Notes: generated by a model not told the origin, from the sequence alone. A DNA stretch of 61,271 nucleotides from Rhodococcus marinonascens NBRC 14363 (GCF_001894885.1 NZ_BCXB01000027.1:1-61271); one strand, 5' to 3'; shown: positions 10,968 to 21,393, counted from the stretch's first letter. Made by a program: numbers and translations.

Positions 10968-12043
10968 GCTTCGGTACCCGAGATGGTTCCGCTGCCCAGA
11001 ACGATGTCGCCCACGGGGTCGGTCCGGTACAGAACGACGGCCTGCCCCTTCGCCACACCGGTCAGAGGTTCGCGCAGAGAGATGGCGATGCCGCCGTCGA
11101 CCGCTTCCGCGACCGCGTCGGCGAGCCCGCCGTGGGCCCGAACCTGGACTGTGCACTCGATCGGTGCATCCGGCACGCGGCCCGACGTCCACACGGCCCG
11201 CTCCGCCGCTATCGAGTGCACCTCGAGGCTGCGGGCAGAACCCACACGGACGGTGCCGGTTTCGGGCTCGATGGACGTCACATACCGCGGCTGCCCGTCT
11301 GCTGCTGGGCCCTGCACACCGAGGCCCTTGCGCTGACCGATCGTGAACCCGTGCACGCCCTCGTGTTCCGCGAGCACCTCACCGGAATCGGCGTCGACGA
11401 CACTTCCCGGACGGACACCGATCCGGGCGCCGAGGAACGCTCGGGTGTCGCCGGATGGAATGAAACAGATGTCGTGGCTGTCTGGCTTGTTCGCGACCGC
11501 GAGACCGCGTTCGGCGGCCTCCTGCCGGATTTGTTCCTTCGGTGTGTCCCCCACCGGGAACATCGCCCGCGACAACTGCTCGGTCGTCAGTACGCCCAGA
11601 ACATACGACTGATCCTTGTCTGCGTCGACCGCCCGGCGCAGCACCCCGTCCTCGAGTTGCGCGTAGTGCCCCGTGGCCACCGCCTCGAATCCGAGGGCAA
11701 TCGCACGATCCGCGAGTGCCGCGAACTTGATCTTCTCGTTGCACCGCAGGCAAGGATTGGGCGTCTCGCCCGCAGCATACGAGGCCACGAAGTCGTCGAT
11801 CACGTCTTCTTTGAATCGGTCCGCGAAATCCCAAACATAGAAAGGGATTCCGAGCACATCTGCGGCGCGCCGGGCGTCGCCGGCGTCCTCCTTCGAGCAG
11901 CACCCGCGGGATCCCGTCCGCAAGGTACCCGGTTCGGCGGACAGCGCCAGATGCACGCCCACCACGTCGTGGCCTGCAGCGACAGCCCGTGCCGCTGCAA
12001 CGGCGGAATCGACTCCACCACTCATGGCCGCCAGTACTCGCAT
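10964..12043 (-). CDS. mnmA: tRNA-specific 2-thiouridylase
   Basis: A 359-residue enzyme that makes 2-thiouridine at wobble U34 of Lys, Glu and Gln tRNAs. The PP-loop ATP pyrophosphatase motif is [12 protein letters not shown], and two catalytic cysteines are in [13 protein letters not shown] and HDICFI. The ATG at 12043 overlaps the iscS stop (TGATG); a longer in-frame reading to 12268 would run inside iscS. The pairing with iscS fits the sulfur relay from IscS to MnmA. Confidence 0.96.
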   Translation of the reverse strand: MRVLAAMSGGVDSAVAAARAVAAGHDVVGVHLALSAEPGTLRTGSRGCCSKEDAGDARRAADVLGIPFYVWDFADRFKEDVIDDFVASYAAGETPNPCLRCNEKIKFAALADRAIALGFEAVATGHYAQLEDGVLRRAVDADKDQSYVLGVLTTEQLSRAMFPVGDTPKEQIRQEAAERGLAVANKPDSHDICFIPSGDTRAFLGARIGVRPGSVVDADSGEVLAEHEGVHGFTIGQRKGLGVQGPAADGQPRYVTSIEPETGTVRVGSARSLEVHSIAAERAVWTSGRVPDAPIECTVQVRAHGGLADAVAEAVDGGIAISLREPLTGVAKGQAVVLYRTDPVGDIVLGSGTISGTEA

Positions 12044-13263
12044 CAACGATCCCCTCCACGCGCTCCGACATCGGCGAGCCCAGCAGCACGGGCCCGCTCC
12101 ACAACCTGCGGCAACGCCGCTAACACCGCGTCCACGTCGGCGACCGTCGACGTGTGACCGAACGAGAACCGCAACGATCCCCGTGCAGCCACCGAATCCA
12201 CGCCCATCGCCGTCAGGACGTGGCTCGCTCGGGCCACACCCGCCGTACACGCCGAACCCGTAGAACATTCGATGCCCGCGGCGTCGAGCAGCATCAATAG
12301 CGAATCGCCCTCACAGCCGGGGAACGTGAAGTGCGCGTTGCCGGGCAGGCGCGCACTGCCGACCGGTCCGTTCAGCACCGCACCCGGAACGACCTCGCCG
12401 ATGCGGTCGATCAACCGGTCGCGCAGCGCCGTCAGGTCCGCCGCGTGCGAGACAAGATCTGTGGTCGCGTGACGCAGCGCCGCCGCCATACCCACGACGC
12501 CCGCTGTGTCAGGGGTACCCGAACGCAGATCGCGCTCTTGACCCGTGCCATGTAGGAGCGGAATGCACGGAACCTGCCGTCCCAGTAACAGCGCACCGGC
12601 GCCCTGAGGGCCGCCGACCTTGTGCGCGGCGATACTGAGCGCCGACAGCCCGCTCGCGGCAAAGTCGACGGGCACGTGGGTGACGGCCTGGACGGCATCA
12701 CTGTGAAGGGGTACGTCGAACTCTGCAGCGACCGCGGCGAGTTCGCTGATCGGCATGATGGTACCGACCTCGTTGTTGGCCCACATGATCGTGACCAGCG
12801 CCGTCTCGTCCGCGCAGACCGCAAGTTCATCGCGCAGCGTCTCCGGCGACACGCGGCCCATCTCATCGACCGGAAGCCAGGTGACCCGCGCGCCCTCGTG
12901 TTTCTCGAGCCATTCCACGGCGTCGAGAACGGCGTGGTGCTCAACGGAACTGGCCAGGATCCGCACCCGTGCGGTGTCGGCGGCGCGTCTGGCCCAGAAG
13001 ATTCCCTTGACCGCAAGGTTGTCGCTCTCGGTGCCGCCGGAGGTGAAGATGATCTCGGACGGTCTGGCGCCGAGGTCGGCGGCGATGGACTCGCGGGCCT
13101 CTTCGACGCGACGGCGAGCGGCACGCCCGGACCCGTGCAACGAGGACGCATTCCCCACAGTCGAGAAGATGTCGGTCATCGCCCGGACGGCCTCGGGCAC
13201 CATGGGGGTGGTGGCTGCGTGGTCCAGATAGACGGAAGAATTGGTGCTGCGAACAGAGGTCAT
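12043..13263 (-). CDS. iscS: Cysteine desulfurase
   Basis: A 406-residue class V aminotransferase that supplies persulfide sulfur. The N-terminus [11 protein letters not shown], the PLP-binding lysine in [16 protein letters not shown] and the mobile-loop catalytic cysteine in [17 protein letters not shown] are all present. The long loop with the cysteine suggests an IscS/NifS group I enzyme. Start at ATG 13263; about 170 bp of non-coding DNA separates it from the etfA terminator. In M. tuberculosis two genes (Rv3026c, Rv3027c) lie in that gap; they are absent here. Confidence 0.95.
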   Translation of the reverse strand: MTSVRSTNSSVYLDHAATTPMVPEAVRAMTDIFSTVGNASSLHGSGRAARRRVEEARESIAADLGARPSEIIFTSGGTESDNLAVKGIFWARRAADTARVRILASSVEHHAVLDAVEWLEKHEGARVTWLPVDEMGRVSPETLRDELAVCADETALVTIMWANNEVGTIMPISELAAVAAEFDVPLHSDAVQAVTHVPVDFAASGLSALSIAAHKVGGPQGAGALLLGRQVPCIPLLHGTGQERDLRSGTPDTAGVVGMAAALRHATTDLVSHAADLTALRDRLIDRIGEVVPGAVLNGPVGSARLPGNAHFTFPGCEGDSLLMLLDAAGIECSTGSACTAGVARASHVLTAMGVDSVAARGSLRFSFGHTSTVADVDAVLAALPQVVERARAAGLADVGARGGDR

Positions 13264-13434
13264 GGCCTGACCAGGATAGCCCAGGCGCCGCGTCGTCTCG
13301 ATGCCGCCGCCGACCGCCCCGACCGCGTCCTGCAGCAGATCGAGGATGTCGCGTGCGGCGAGAGCCCGCGTGGACAACTGAGTGCGGCAACAACTGAGTG
13401 CAGCAACAAGTGAACGGCACACAAAGTTACGACG

Positions 13435-13471
13435 CCCGGCCCCGGTCCCACGACGGGGAAACGGGGCCGGG
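13435..13471 (-). terminator. GC-rich stem-loop after etfA
   Basis: A perfect 10-bp stem (CCCGGCCCCG with CGGGGCCGGG) encloses a 17-nt loop and lies 14 bp past the etfA stop. No long T-run follows, which is common in actinobacterial terminators. It separates the etf operon from iscS. Confidence 0.6.
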
Positions 13472-13484
13472 GTACCGGTACGGA

Positions 13485-14441
13485 TCAGCCCTTGTGGGTC
13501 TTGACCGCTTCGGTGAGCTGCGGGGCGACGTTGAACAGGTCGCCGACGATTCCGAAGTCCGCGATCTCGAAGATCGGGGCTTCCTCGTCCTTGTTCACGG
13601 CGACGATGGTCTTCGACGTCTGCATGCCGGCGCGGTGCTGGATGGCACCGGAAATGCCGAGCGCGATGTACAGCTGCGGGGAGACCGTCTTGCCGGTCTG
13701 GCCGACCTGGAACTGGCCCGGGTAGTAGCCCGAGTCGACCGCGGCGCGTGAGGCACCGACAGCAGCACCCAGCGAATCGGCAAGCTCTTCGACGACCGAG
13801 AACTTGTCGGCACTTCCGACGCCCCGACCACCGGAAACGACCACGGTCGCCTCAGTGAGCTCGGGCCGATCCCCACCGACGATCGGATTGCGCGAGGTGA
13901 TCTTCACCGCGCCCTCTTCCTGAGCCGGGACCTCGACGGTGACCTTCTCGCCTGCGCCCGCTTCGGGCTTCGCCTCGATGGCACCCGGGCGGACAGAGAT
14001 GACGGGGACGTCCCCGTTGGCCTTCGCTTCGACGGTGAACGCGCCACCGAAGATGGAGTGCACCGCGCCGCCGTCAGACTTGACGTCGACGACGTCGACG
14101 AGCAGGCCGGAGCCGATACGAGCAGCAAGACGTCCGGAGACCTCCTTGCCCTCGATGCTGGCGGCGGTGATGACCGCAGCCGGGGCGGCCGACTCGACGA
14201 GCGATGCGAGGACGTCGACCTTCGGGGTGACCAGGTAGCCGTCGATGTCGTCCGACTCGGCGATGTAGATCTTGCCTGCACCCGCGGCGGCGAGACCCTC
14301 GGCCAGTTTGTCCGCGGTTCCGGCGGCACCGGTAACCACTGCGGCCGGCTCACCGAGCGCGCGGGCAGCGGTGATGAGTTCGGTGCTGATCTTCTTCAGC
14401 GCACCCTCTGCGTGCTCGACGAGCACCAGTACTTCTGCCAT
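13485..14441 (-). CDS. etfA: Electron transfer flavoprotein alpha subunit
   Basis: A 318-residue FixB/EtfA subunit that carries electrons from acyl-CoA dehydrogenases to the quinone pool. The FAD-binding domain near the C-terminus is typical: [37 protein letters not shown] and the [20 protein letters not shown] segment. Start at ATG 14441 preceded by AGGGAG. It follows etfB by 46 bp, forming an etfBA operon. Confidence 0.97.
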   Translation of the reverse strand: MAEVLVLVEHAEGALKKISTELITAARALGEPAAVVTGAAGTADKLAEGLAAAGAGKIYIAESDDIDGYLVTPKVDVLASLVESAAPAAVITAASIEGKEVSGRLAARIGSGLLVDVVDVKSDGGAVHSIFGGAFTVEAKANGDVPVISVRPGAIEAKPEAGAGEKVTVEVPAQEEGAVKITSRNPIVGGDRPELTEATVVVSGGRGVGSADKFSVVEELADSLGAAVGASRAAVDSGYYPGQFQVGQTGKTVSPQLYIALGISGAIQHRAGMQTSKTIVAVNKDEEAPIFEIADFGIVGDLFNVAPQLTEAVKTHKG

Positions 14442-14487
14442 GTCTAACTCTCCCTGTGTGTGTCTGCTGGTCTGTAGCGGGGCGCGA

Positions 14488-15303
14488 TCAGATGATCTTC
14501 TGGCCCACGAGGTAGGCAGCGATCTTGCTGCCGCCGTCGCCCTCGTCGGCGATGCGCTCACCAGCGGTACGCGGGGGCTTGGGGGTGGAGGCGGTGACGG
14601 TGGTGCCCGCGTTGGCGACACCGACGGTGTCCGGGTCGACACCGAGGTCGGCCAGCGAGTAGACGAGAACTTCCTTCTTCTTCGCGGCCATGATGCCCTT
14701 GAAGGAGGGGAAGCGGGGCTCGTTGATCTTCTCGGTGACACTCACGATGGCAGGCAGGCTCGCCTCGAGGCCGAATACGCCCTCGTCGGTCTCGCGCTCA
14801 CCGGTGACGGTGCCGTCCCCGACGGTGAGCTTGCGCAGCTGTGTGAGCTGCGGGATGCCCAGGTACTCGGCGATGATGGCCGGGACTGCGCCCACGCGGC
14901 CGTCGGTAGCCTCGTTGCCGGCGATGATCAGGTCGGCGGGCTCTTCGTTGTCGAACGTGATCTGTCCGAGCGCCGCGGCCAGGGTCCAGGCGGTCTGCAC
15001 CGCGTCGGAACCGTGCAGGGCAGGGTCGTTGATGTGCACTGCCTTGTCGGCACCCATCGACAGGGCCTTGCGGATGGCGTCGGTGGCACGGTCCGGACCT
15101 GCGGAGAGGAGGGTCACCTCGCCGTCCTGGCCCTCCTTGGCCTGCGCCTCCTTGATCAGGAGCGCTTCCTCGATGGCGCGCTCGTTGATCTCGTCGAGCA
15201 CGGCATCGGCGGCCTCACGGTCAAGCGTGTAGTCACCGTCGGTCAACTTGCGCTCGGACCACGTGTCGGGGACCTGCTTGATCAAAACAACGATGTTCGT
15301 CAT
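14488..15303 (-). CDS. etfB: Electron transfer flavoprotein beta subunit
   Basis: A 271-residue FixA/EtfB subunit with the typical start TNIVVLIKQVPDTWSE and the AMP-binding region (LIIAGNEATDGRVGAVPAIIAEYLG broken here only by position, all in frame). Start ATG at 15303 with AGGAGG about 14 bases upstream. It is the first gene of the etfBA operon and diverges from the methyltransferase gene at 15541, giving a shared 237-bp promoter region. Confidence 0.96.
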   Translation of the reverse strand: MTNIVVLIKQVPDTWSERKLTDGDYTLDREAADAVLDEINERAIEEALLIKEAQAKEGQDGEVTLLSAGPDRATDAIRKALSMGADKAVHINDPALHGSDAVQTAWTLAAALGQITFDNEEPADLIIAGNEATDGRVGAVPAIIAEYLGIPQLTQLRKLTVGDGTVTGERETDEGVFGLEASLPAIVSVTEKINEPRFPSFKGIMAAKKKEVLVYSLADLGVDPDTVGVANAGTTVTASTPKPPRTAGERIADEGDGGSKIAAYLVGQKII

Positions 15304-15540
15304 GGGTCTTCGTCGACCTCCTGTGTGTTCTTGCGTGGTTATCGCGAGGCGCCGCGTGGGCCGAGCCCGCGCCGGCGATGTCTCGCGCACGATTGCTGTG
15401 CAAAAGATTACCCCACGTTAAGTTACTGCTCAGTAACATGCGGGAAAGCCTCGTTCACCTTAACGGCCCAAGGCGCATTTCGCCGCTGTGATGTAGACCA
15501 CCTGGATGAACGGTCCTACTGGGGCACTAACCTCCCAGCG

Positions 15541-16344
15541 GTGAGCGAATCATTTGTCAGCGACCGCGAGGACGCACCGCTGCCCCCGCTCGGAGACGAG
15601 CAACTACCTCTGACCGGTGAGCGAACCGTGCCGGGAATCCCCGAGGAGAACTACTGGTTCCGGCGGCACGAAGTGGTCTACCGCGAACTCCTCCCCCGCT
15701 GCGCTGGACAAAAGGTACTCGAGGCCGGGGCAGGAGAAGGATACGGAGCCAACATGATTGCTGATGTGGCGCAGCATGTCACCGGTCTCGACTACGACGC
15801 CACCGCGGTCGAGCACATCAGGACGCGCTACCCCCGCGTCGAGATGCTGCACGGCAACCTGGCCGAACTTCCCCTTGGCGGCGCCTCCGTCGGCATCGTC
15901 GTCAATTTCCAGGTCATCGAGCACCTGTGGGACCAGGCTCAATTCCTGCGCGAGTGCTTCCGTGTGTTGTCTCCTGGCGGCGAGTTGCTTGTCAGCACGC
16001 CCAATCGCATCACCTTCTCGCCGGGCCGTGACACTCCTCTCAATCCGTTCCACACCCGCGAACTCGACGCCGCCGAGTTGACCGAACTCCTCGAGGAGAC
16101 AGGATTCACGGTCTCGCTCATGACCGGTGTCCATCACGGAGAACGGCTGAAGGCGCTCGACGCCAAACACGGTGGTTCGTTCATCGGCGCCCAGATCGAC
16201 CGAGCGCTCGCGGGCGAACCCTGGCCCGAGGAGTTGACTCGCGACGTCGAGGGCATCACCGTCGACGACTTCACGCTGCGCAAGGGCGATATCGACGCCA
16301 GCCTCGACTTGGTGGCCATCGCGGTGAAGGCTCCGGTTCGGTGA
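15541..16344 (+). CDS. SAM methyltransferase, methylglucose-lipopolysaccharide type
   Basis: A 267-residue class I methyltransferase. Motif I is KVLEAGAGEGYGANMIA, followed by the acidic strand VTGLDYDATAV and the VVNFQVIEHLWD motif. By position (etfBA on one side, GH57 and GT4 on the other) it matches M. tuberculosis Rv3030, proposed to O-methylate methylglucose lipopolysaccharide (MGLP). GTG at 15541 is the likely start, because everything upstream in the same frame is antisense to etfB. Its stop overlaps the GH57 start (GTGA), so the three genes form one operon. Confidence 0.9.
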   Translation: MSESFVSDREDAPLPPLGDEQLPLTGERTVPGIPEENYWFRRHEVVYRELLPRCAGQKVLEAGAGEGYGANMIADVAQHVTGLDYDATAVEHIRTRYPRVEMLHGNLAELPLGGASVGIVVNFQVIEHLWDQAQFLRECFRVLSPGGELLVSTPNRITFSPGRDTPLNPFHTRELDAAELTELLEETGFTVSLMTGVHHGERLKALDAKHGGSFIGAQIDRALAGEPWPEELTRDVEGITVDDFTLRKGDIDASLDLVAIAVKAPVR

Positions 16345-17957
16345 CCCAGTTCACCGACCGCACCGGGGCGGGCCAAGAACCGGAACCGGGCATGTTCTGC
16401 CTGGTTCTGCACTCACACCTGCCCTGGCTCGCCAACCACGGCCGTTGGCCCGTGGGCGAGGAGTGGCTGTACCAATCGTGGGCGGCGTCGTACCTCCCCC
16501 TCACCGCAATGCTGCGGAGACTGTCCGACGAGGGTCGCAACCATCTGCTGACTCTCGGCATCACGCCGGTCCTTGCGGCTCAACTCGATGATCCCCACAG
16601 CTTGGCGGGAATGCACCACTGGCTCGGGAACTGGCAGATCCGCGCGCACGAGGCCGCCGGGATGCCCGACAACGCACAACGCGATCTCGGCGCGCGGGAG
16701 CACCGCGCCTCCGCTGCCGCACTCGTGGATTTCGAGTTGCGGTGGCGTCACGGCGGTTCGCCCGTCCTGCGGGATCTCCTCGACCGCGAAGCGTTCGAAC
16801 TGCTCGGCGGTCCCCTTGCTCATCCGTTCCAGCCACTGCTCGATCCGCGATTGCGAGCGTTCTCCCTGAGCGAAGGCCTCGCCGATGCCCGCACCCGCTG
16901 GAACTGCACACCGACCGGCATCTGGGGACCCGAATGCGGGTACACACCGGGCATGGAGACCGGGTACGCGCAGGCCGGCGTCACACATTTCATGGTCGAC
17001 GGCCCCGCCCTGCGCGGTGACACCTCGCTCGGGCGCCCAGTTCGCGAGTCCGACGTCGTCGCGTTCGGCCGCGATCTGCAGGTGAGCTACCGCGTGTGGT
17101 CGCCGAAATCCGGGTACCCAGGCCACGGTTCGTACCGCGATTTCCACACCTACGACCACGCCACCGGACTCAAACCGGCGCGGGTCACGGGTCGCGGGGT
17201 GGACTCCACGAAGAAGGCGCCCTACGACCCCACCCTCGCTTCGGTGGCGGTCGACCGACACGCAGCCGATTTCGTCGCCACCGTCCGCCGGCGACTCCGC
17301 GACGAATCCGAGCGCATCGGACGTCCCGCACTCGTCGTCGCAGCGTTCGATACCGAACTGTTCGGGCACTGGTGGCACGAGGGCCCGGAATGGCTGGAGA
17401 AGGTGCTGCGCGCACTGCCCGCAGCCGGCGTCCGGGTCGGCACCCTCGAGGACGCCCGGCAGCAGGGCTACGTCGGCGACCCCGTCCACCTGGAGAACTC
17501 CTCATGGGGGTCCGGCAAGGACTGGCGGGTGTGGGCCGGCGACCAGGTCTCCGACCTGGTTCAGCTCAACTCCGAAGTGGTCTCGACGGCCATGGAGACG
17601 GTAGACAAGGCGCGGGGGGCCGATTCGGTGCCGGGCCGGCCCGAACTCCGCAGCCGGGTGAACGATCAGATACTACGAGAGGCACTCATGACGGTGTCGA
17701 GCGACTGGGCCTTCATGGTCAGCAAGGATTCGGCGGCCGGGTACGCCCGCGACCGGGCCCACAAACACGCTCATGCCACACGAGAGATCGCCGCCGCGCT
17801 CTCGTCGGGCAAGGATGCGGCCGCCTCGCGACTGGCTGAGGGGTGGAACCGGGCCGACGGACTGTTCCCGGGTCTCGATGCGCGTCGTCTGCCCCCCACC
17901 GACAAGTTCACCGCCGACAAGTTCACCGCCGACAAGTTCACCGGAGGGGCCTCGTGA
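16341..17957 (+). CDS. GH57 glycoside hydrolase, 1,4-alpha-glucan branching enzyme type
   Basis: A 538-residue GH57 enzyme, orthologous in place to Rv3031. GH57 regions are visible: HSHLPWLANHG (region 1), GIWGPECGYTPGME (nucleophile Glu) and AAFDTELFGHWWHEGPEW (acid/base Asp). A helical C-terminal domain follows (QILREALMTVSSDWAFMVSKD). The GTG start at 16341 overlaps the methyltransferase stop. The last residues are a triple DKFTA repeat encoded by a 15-bp tandem repeat, so the tail may vary in length between strains. Expected role: branching of the MGLP or glycogen-like chain. Confidence 0.92.
   Translation: MTQFTDRTGAGQEPEPGMFCLVLHSHLPWLANHGRWPVGEEWLYQSWAASYLPLTAMLRRLSDEGRNHLLTLGITPVLAAQLDDPHSLAGMHHWLGNWQIRAHEAAGMPDNAQRDLGAREHRASAAALVDFELRWRHGGSPVLRDLLDREAFELLGGPLAHPFQPLLDPRLRAFSLSEGLADARTRWNCTPTGIWGPECGYTPGMETGYAQAGVTHFMVDGPALRGDTSLGRPVRESDVVAFGRDLQVSYRVWSPKSGYPGHGSYRDFHTYDHATGLKPARVTGRGVDSTKKAPYDPTLASVAVDRHAADFVATVRRRLRDESERIGRPALVVAAFDTELFGHWWHEGPEWLEKVLRALPAAGVRVGTLEDARQQGYVGDPVHLENSSWGSGKDWRVWAGDQVSDLVQLNSEVVSTAMETVDKARGADSVPGRPELRSRVNDQILREALMTVSSDWAFMVSKDSAAGYARDRAHKHAHATREIAAALSSGKDAAASRLAEGWNRADGLFPGLDARRLPPTDKFTADKFTADKFTGGAS
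17901..17945. repeat. 15-bp x 3 coding tandem repeat
   Basis: GACAAGTTCACCGCC at 17901-17915 and 17916-17930, with a third copy ending in GGA at 17931-17945. In the GH57 frame it reads DKFTA-DKFTA-DKFTG. Being a multiple of three, copy-number change would lengthen or shorten the tail without a frameshift. The repeat ends nine bases before the start of the next gene and its last copy is next to that gene's ribosome binding site (GGAGGGG). Confidence 0.9.
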
Positions 17958-19198
17958 AGATCCTGATCGTGTCGTGGGAGTACCCACCGGTGGTGGTCGG
18001 CGGTCTCGGCCGTCATGTACACCACCTCGCCGCCGAACTCGCTGCCGCGGGCCACGAAGTCGTGGTGCTGTCCCGCCGCCCTTCGGGTACCGACGCGTCA
18101 ACTCATCCGACGGTCACTCACATCGAGGAGGGTGTCCTCGTTGTCGCGGTCGCCGAGGATCCGGCGCACTTCGTGTTCGGCGAAGACATGCTCGCATGGA
18201 CCCTCGCGATGGGGCACGCAATGGTGCGGGCCGGTATCGCACTGCACAAGCCGGGCGTCGGAGAGGGCTGGCATCCGGACGTCGTACACGCGCACGACTG
18301 GCTCGTCGCACATCCCGCAATCGCGCTGGCCGAATTCTACGACGTACCACTGGTTTCCACATTGCATGCCACCGAAGCCGGCCGGCACAGCGGCTGGGTG
18401 TCTGGTCGGATCAACCGCCAGGTGCATTCGGTGGAGTGGTGGCTGGCCAACGAATCCGATGCGCTCATCACGTGTTCGGCGTCCATGCAGGACGAGGTGA
18501 CCACCTTGTACGGGCCGCAGTTGCCGCCGATCACGGTGATCCGCAACGGAATCGACCTCACCGCATGGAACTTCCGTGAACGCGCGCCCCGCTCTGGGCC
18601 GCCCCGGCTACTCTTCGTGGGACGTCTCGAATACGAGAAGGGCATCCAGGACGCCATCGCCGCGCTCCCCCGCATCCGCCGCAGCCACCCTGGCACTACG
18701 CTGTCGATCGCCGGCGAGGGCACCCAATTCGACTGGCTCCATCACTTGGCCCGCACCCATCGGGTCGCACGCTCCGCGAACTTCCTCGGCAACCTCGACC
18801 ACATCGAACTGCTCGGCTGGCTGCACGGCGCCGACGCCATCGTCCTGCCCAGCCGCTACGAACCGTTCGGCATCATCGCGCTCGAGGCCGCCGCCGCCGG
18901 AACCCCGCTGGTGGCGTCCACGGCAGGCGGACTCGGTGAAGCAGTGGTCGACGGGGAGACCGGCATGTCGTTCCAACCGGGCGACGTTGCCGGTCTCACA
19001 TCCGCGGTGCGGGAAGCCCTCGACGACCCGGCGGCAACGCAGCAGCGCGCGGTGGCCGCGCGTGACCGTCTCACCGCTGACTTCGACTGGCACAAGGTCG
19101 CCGAGGAGACCGTGCAGGTCTACGCGGGCGCGAAGCGCAGAGTGAGACACCCGTTGGCCAGGCCGGAAGTTCCCGAGCGTCCGCTTCCCGGTCGCTGA
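17954..19198 (+). CDS. GT4 alpha-1,4-glucosyltransferase, Rv3032 type
   Basis: A 414-residue GT4 retaining glycosyltransferase of the GlgA-like actinobacterial group. N-terminal GT-B motif KILIVSWEYPPVVVGGLGRHV binds the acceptor, and the C-terminal nucleotide-sugar domain has LLFVGRLEYEKGI and the EPFGIIALEAAAAGTPLV (EX7E) motif. Rv3032 elongates MGLP and glycogen chains in M. tuberculosis (established). GTG start at 17954 overlaps the GH57 stop (GTGA) and has GGAGGGG upstream. Confidence 0.93.
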   Translation: MKILIVSWEYPPVVVGGLGRHVHHLAAELAAAGHEVVVLSRRPSGTDASTHPTVTHIEEGVLVVAVAEDPAHFVFGEDMLAWTLAMGHAMVRAGIALHKPGVGEGWHPDVVHAHDWLVAHPAIALAEFYDVPLVSTLHATEAGRHSGWVSGRINRQVHSVEWWLANESDALITCSASMQDEVTTLYGPQLPPITVIRNGIDLTAWNFRERAPRSGPPRLLFVGRLEYEKGIQDAIAALPRIRRSHPGTTLSIAGEGTQFDWLHHLARTHRVARSANFLGNLDHIELLGWLHGADAIVLPSRYEPFGIIALEAAAAGTPLVASTAGGLGEAVVDGETGMSFQPGDVAGLTSAVREALDDPAATQQRAVAARDRLTADFDWHKVAEETVQVYAGAKRRVRHPLARPEVPERPLPGR

Positions 19199-19207
19199 TC
19201 CCCGGGC

Positions 19208-19951
19208 TCAGTTATCCTGGGCGGCCTTCTTACGCGCAATGTCCTCGAGGGCCGCAATGTACTTCGCCCGCTCGGATGCGCCCGCCTCCCACTCGGCCCG
19301 ACGGTTCTTCACTACCCGGGCGGGCGATCCGACGGCGATACTGAAGTCCGGGATGTCGCCCTTCACGACGGCGTGGGCGCCGAGGACGCAACCACGCCCC
19401 ACACGGGTATTGCGCAGGACTGTGACCTTCGCCGCGACCCAGGTGTCTGGACCGATGCGGACCGGGCCCTTCACGATGCCTTGATCCTTGATCGGGACGT
19501 TCACGTCGTCCATGCGGTGGTCGAAGTCGGTGATGTAGCACCAGTCGGCTACCAGCGTCGACGCGCCGATCTCGATGTCGAGGTACGTGTTCACGACGTT
19601 GTCCTTGCCGAACACAACCTTGTCGCCGATACGCAGCGAACCTTCGTGGCAGCGGATGGCATTGCCGTCGCCGATGTGCACCCAACGGCCGATCTCGAGC
19701 CGGGACAGATCGGGAGTCGAATGGATCTCCACCCGCTTCCCCAGGAACACCATGCCGCGCACGATTACGTGCGGGTTCGCGAGCTTGAACTTCGCGAGCC
19801 GGTAGTACCGCGTCAGGTACCACGGCGTGTATGCCTTGTTCGCCAGCACCCACCGGAGCGAGGCGAGCGTCAGGAAGCGGGCCTGCTCGCTGTCAGTTCG
19901 CCTGGATCCTCGCCACCTCGTACGCAGCGGTGCGCCCCACATGCTCGTCAT
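19208..19951 (-). CDS. Left-handed beta-helix acyltransferase, Rv3034c type
   Basis: A 247-residue transferase of the hexapeptide-repeat family. The repeats run through GRWVHIGDGNAIRCHEGSL, KVVFGKDNVVNTYLDIEIG and VRIGPDTWVAAKVTVLRN, ending in the usual VGSPARVVKNR. The active-site histidine of such enzymes may be in ITDFDHRMDD. It is convergent with the GT4 gene and divergent from the PQQ lipoprotein. In the MGLP cluster of mycobacteria a gene of this type is thought to acylate the polysaccharide. ATG at 19951 or 19942; an ATG at 20026 adds unrelated basic sequence. Confidence 0.82.
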   Translation of the reverse strand: MTSMWGAPLRTRWRGSRRTDSEQARFLTLASLRWVLANKAYTPWYLTRYYRLAKFKLANPHVIVRGMVFLGKRVEIHSTPDLSRLEIGRWVHIGDGNAIRCHEGSLRIGDKVVFGKDNVVNTYLDIEIGASTLVADWCYITDFDHRMDDVNVPIKDQGIVKGPVRIGPDTWVAAKVTVLRNTRVGRGCVLGAHAVVKGDIPDFSIAVGSPARVVKNRRAEWEAGASERAKYIAALEDIARKKAAQDN

Positions 19952-20085
19952 AGCCCGCCAGCCTACGTCCACCCCGCGGCCACTCGCGCAGGTGTGCCCG
20001 GGCTTCCGACACCGGGGTGAGACCACTGTGGCAGCCTCGGCCAGATAGTCTCTGAGCCGAGCGTGATCGAAGACGAGGAGATTTA

Positions 20086-21393
20086 ATGCGGCGGGTCCTA
20101 CGTTCGTCAGCAGTGGCGCTGGCGACCATCTCGGCTGTCGTCCTCAGCGCGTGCAGCAGCGGAACGCAGGTCGACGACGTCTTCTCGGCGGGCGGATGGC
20201 CGGGCATGCACGCCGACGCCCGCAACAGCGACACCAGTCCGGTCACCGGTTCCCGGGACATCTCCCTCGCCTGGACGCGCCCGATCGGCGGACCTGTGGC
20301 GAACTACGCGTCAGTGGCCGCCAGCGGCCAGATCTTCCTCACAGCCCGCACCGAGCAGGGCTGCAATCTCTTCTCCTTCCAGATGGAAAGCGGCCGGAAG
20401 CGCTGGTGCCGCGAACTCGGGCCGGGTGTCGTGGCGTCCACCCCGATCGTGGACGGCGCCGCCAACGTCTACGTCGGCGAAAACGGTGCCATCAACTCGT
20501 TCAACGAGCACGGCCAGCTGCGTTGGCGCACACCGGTGGTCGGGACGCCGCTGTCCGCGCAGTTCACCGGAGACGGCAACCTCCTGTTCATCACCCAGCT
20601 CGGCCAGATCAACGTCGTGAACACGCAGAACGGGCAGAAGGTCATGGCACCTTACGACCTGATCCCGCCGCCATCCTTCACCGAAGGCGCGGACGTCGAC
20701 ATCATTCCCGACGACCAGGGTCTGGACAGCTGCTTCTTCGGATCGCCTGACTGCCCCGTGGCCAACATGCCTGCGATCGACCTCGAGACCGGCAAGTTCT
20801 ACTTCACGTTCTTCCCGCCCGATGCGCCGGAGGCGGAACTCGTCGCGATGAAGTACTCCGGTGGCGACAATCCAGCGATCACACCGGAGTGGTCCACCGA
20901 CGCGCTGCCGGGTGGGAGCGCATCCAGCCCTGGTCTGTCCGGCGACAATTCCGTCGTCTACGCCAACGACAACGAGGGCAAGCTGTGGGCCCTCGATACG
21001 GCGACCGGCGATCCGAAGTGGAGCTATGACATCGGGTTCGCCGCAGCCGGTAGCCCCTCGACGTCTGCGGACGGTCTGATCATCCCCGCCGGCGGCGCCA
21101 ACGGTCACCTCCTTGCCCTGCGGGACGAGGGCGACCACGCCGAACTCGTCTGGGAGCAGAAGGATCTGCTGCAGTTGGGCGTCCCTGCACAAACCGCCGG
21201 CTCGACGGGCTACGCGGTGGTCCGCGAAGGCACGGACGGGCTGGCAATGATCACGTTCGACACGCAGACCGGCGAGATCGTCGACCAGGACACCCTGCCT
21301 GGCGCGAAAGGGTTCACCGTCGGCACGTCCATCGGGCCCAAGGGTGAAGTCCTCACTCCGACGCTGATCGGCGAACTGTTCGTCCTCCGCTGA
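20086..21393 (+). CDS. PQQ-like beta-propeller lipoprotein
   Basis: A 435-residue lipoprotein. The signal peptide ends in the lipobox VVLSACSSG, so Cys is lipid-modified. The mature protein is a PQQ/Pyrrolo-quinoline-type propeller without visible cofactor ligands, shown by repeats such as FSFQMESGRKRWC, INSFNEHGQLRWRTPV and LWALDTATGDPKWSYDI. It occupies the place of Rv3035 in the M. tuberculosis MGLP cluster. Its 3' end overlaps the convergent methyltransferase gene by 41 bp. Confidence 0.88.
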   Translation: MRRVLRSSAVALATISAVVLSACSSGTQVDDVFSAGGWPGMHADARNSDTSPVTGSRDISLAWTRPIGGPVANYASVAASGQIFLTARTEQGCNLFSFQMESGRKRWCRELGPGVVASTPIVDGAANVYVGENGAINSFNEHGQLRWRTPVVGTPLSAQFTGDGNLLFITQLGQINVVNTQNGQKVMAPYDLIPPPSFTEGADVDIIPDDQGLDSCFFGSPDCPVANMPAIDLETGKFYFTFFPPDAPEAELVAMKYSGGDNPAITPEWSTDALPGGSASSPGLSGDNSVVYANDNEGKLWALDTATGDPKWSYDIGFAAAGSPSTSADGLIIPAGGANGHLLALRDEGDHAELVWEQKDLLQLGVPAQTAGSTGYAVVREGTDGLAMITFDTQTGEIVDQDTLPGAKGFTVGTSIGPKGEVLTPTLIGELFVLR

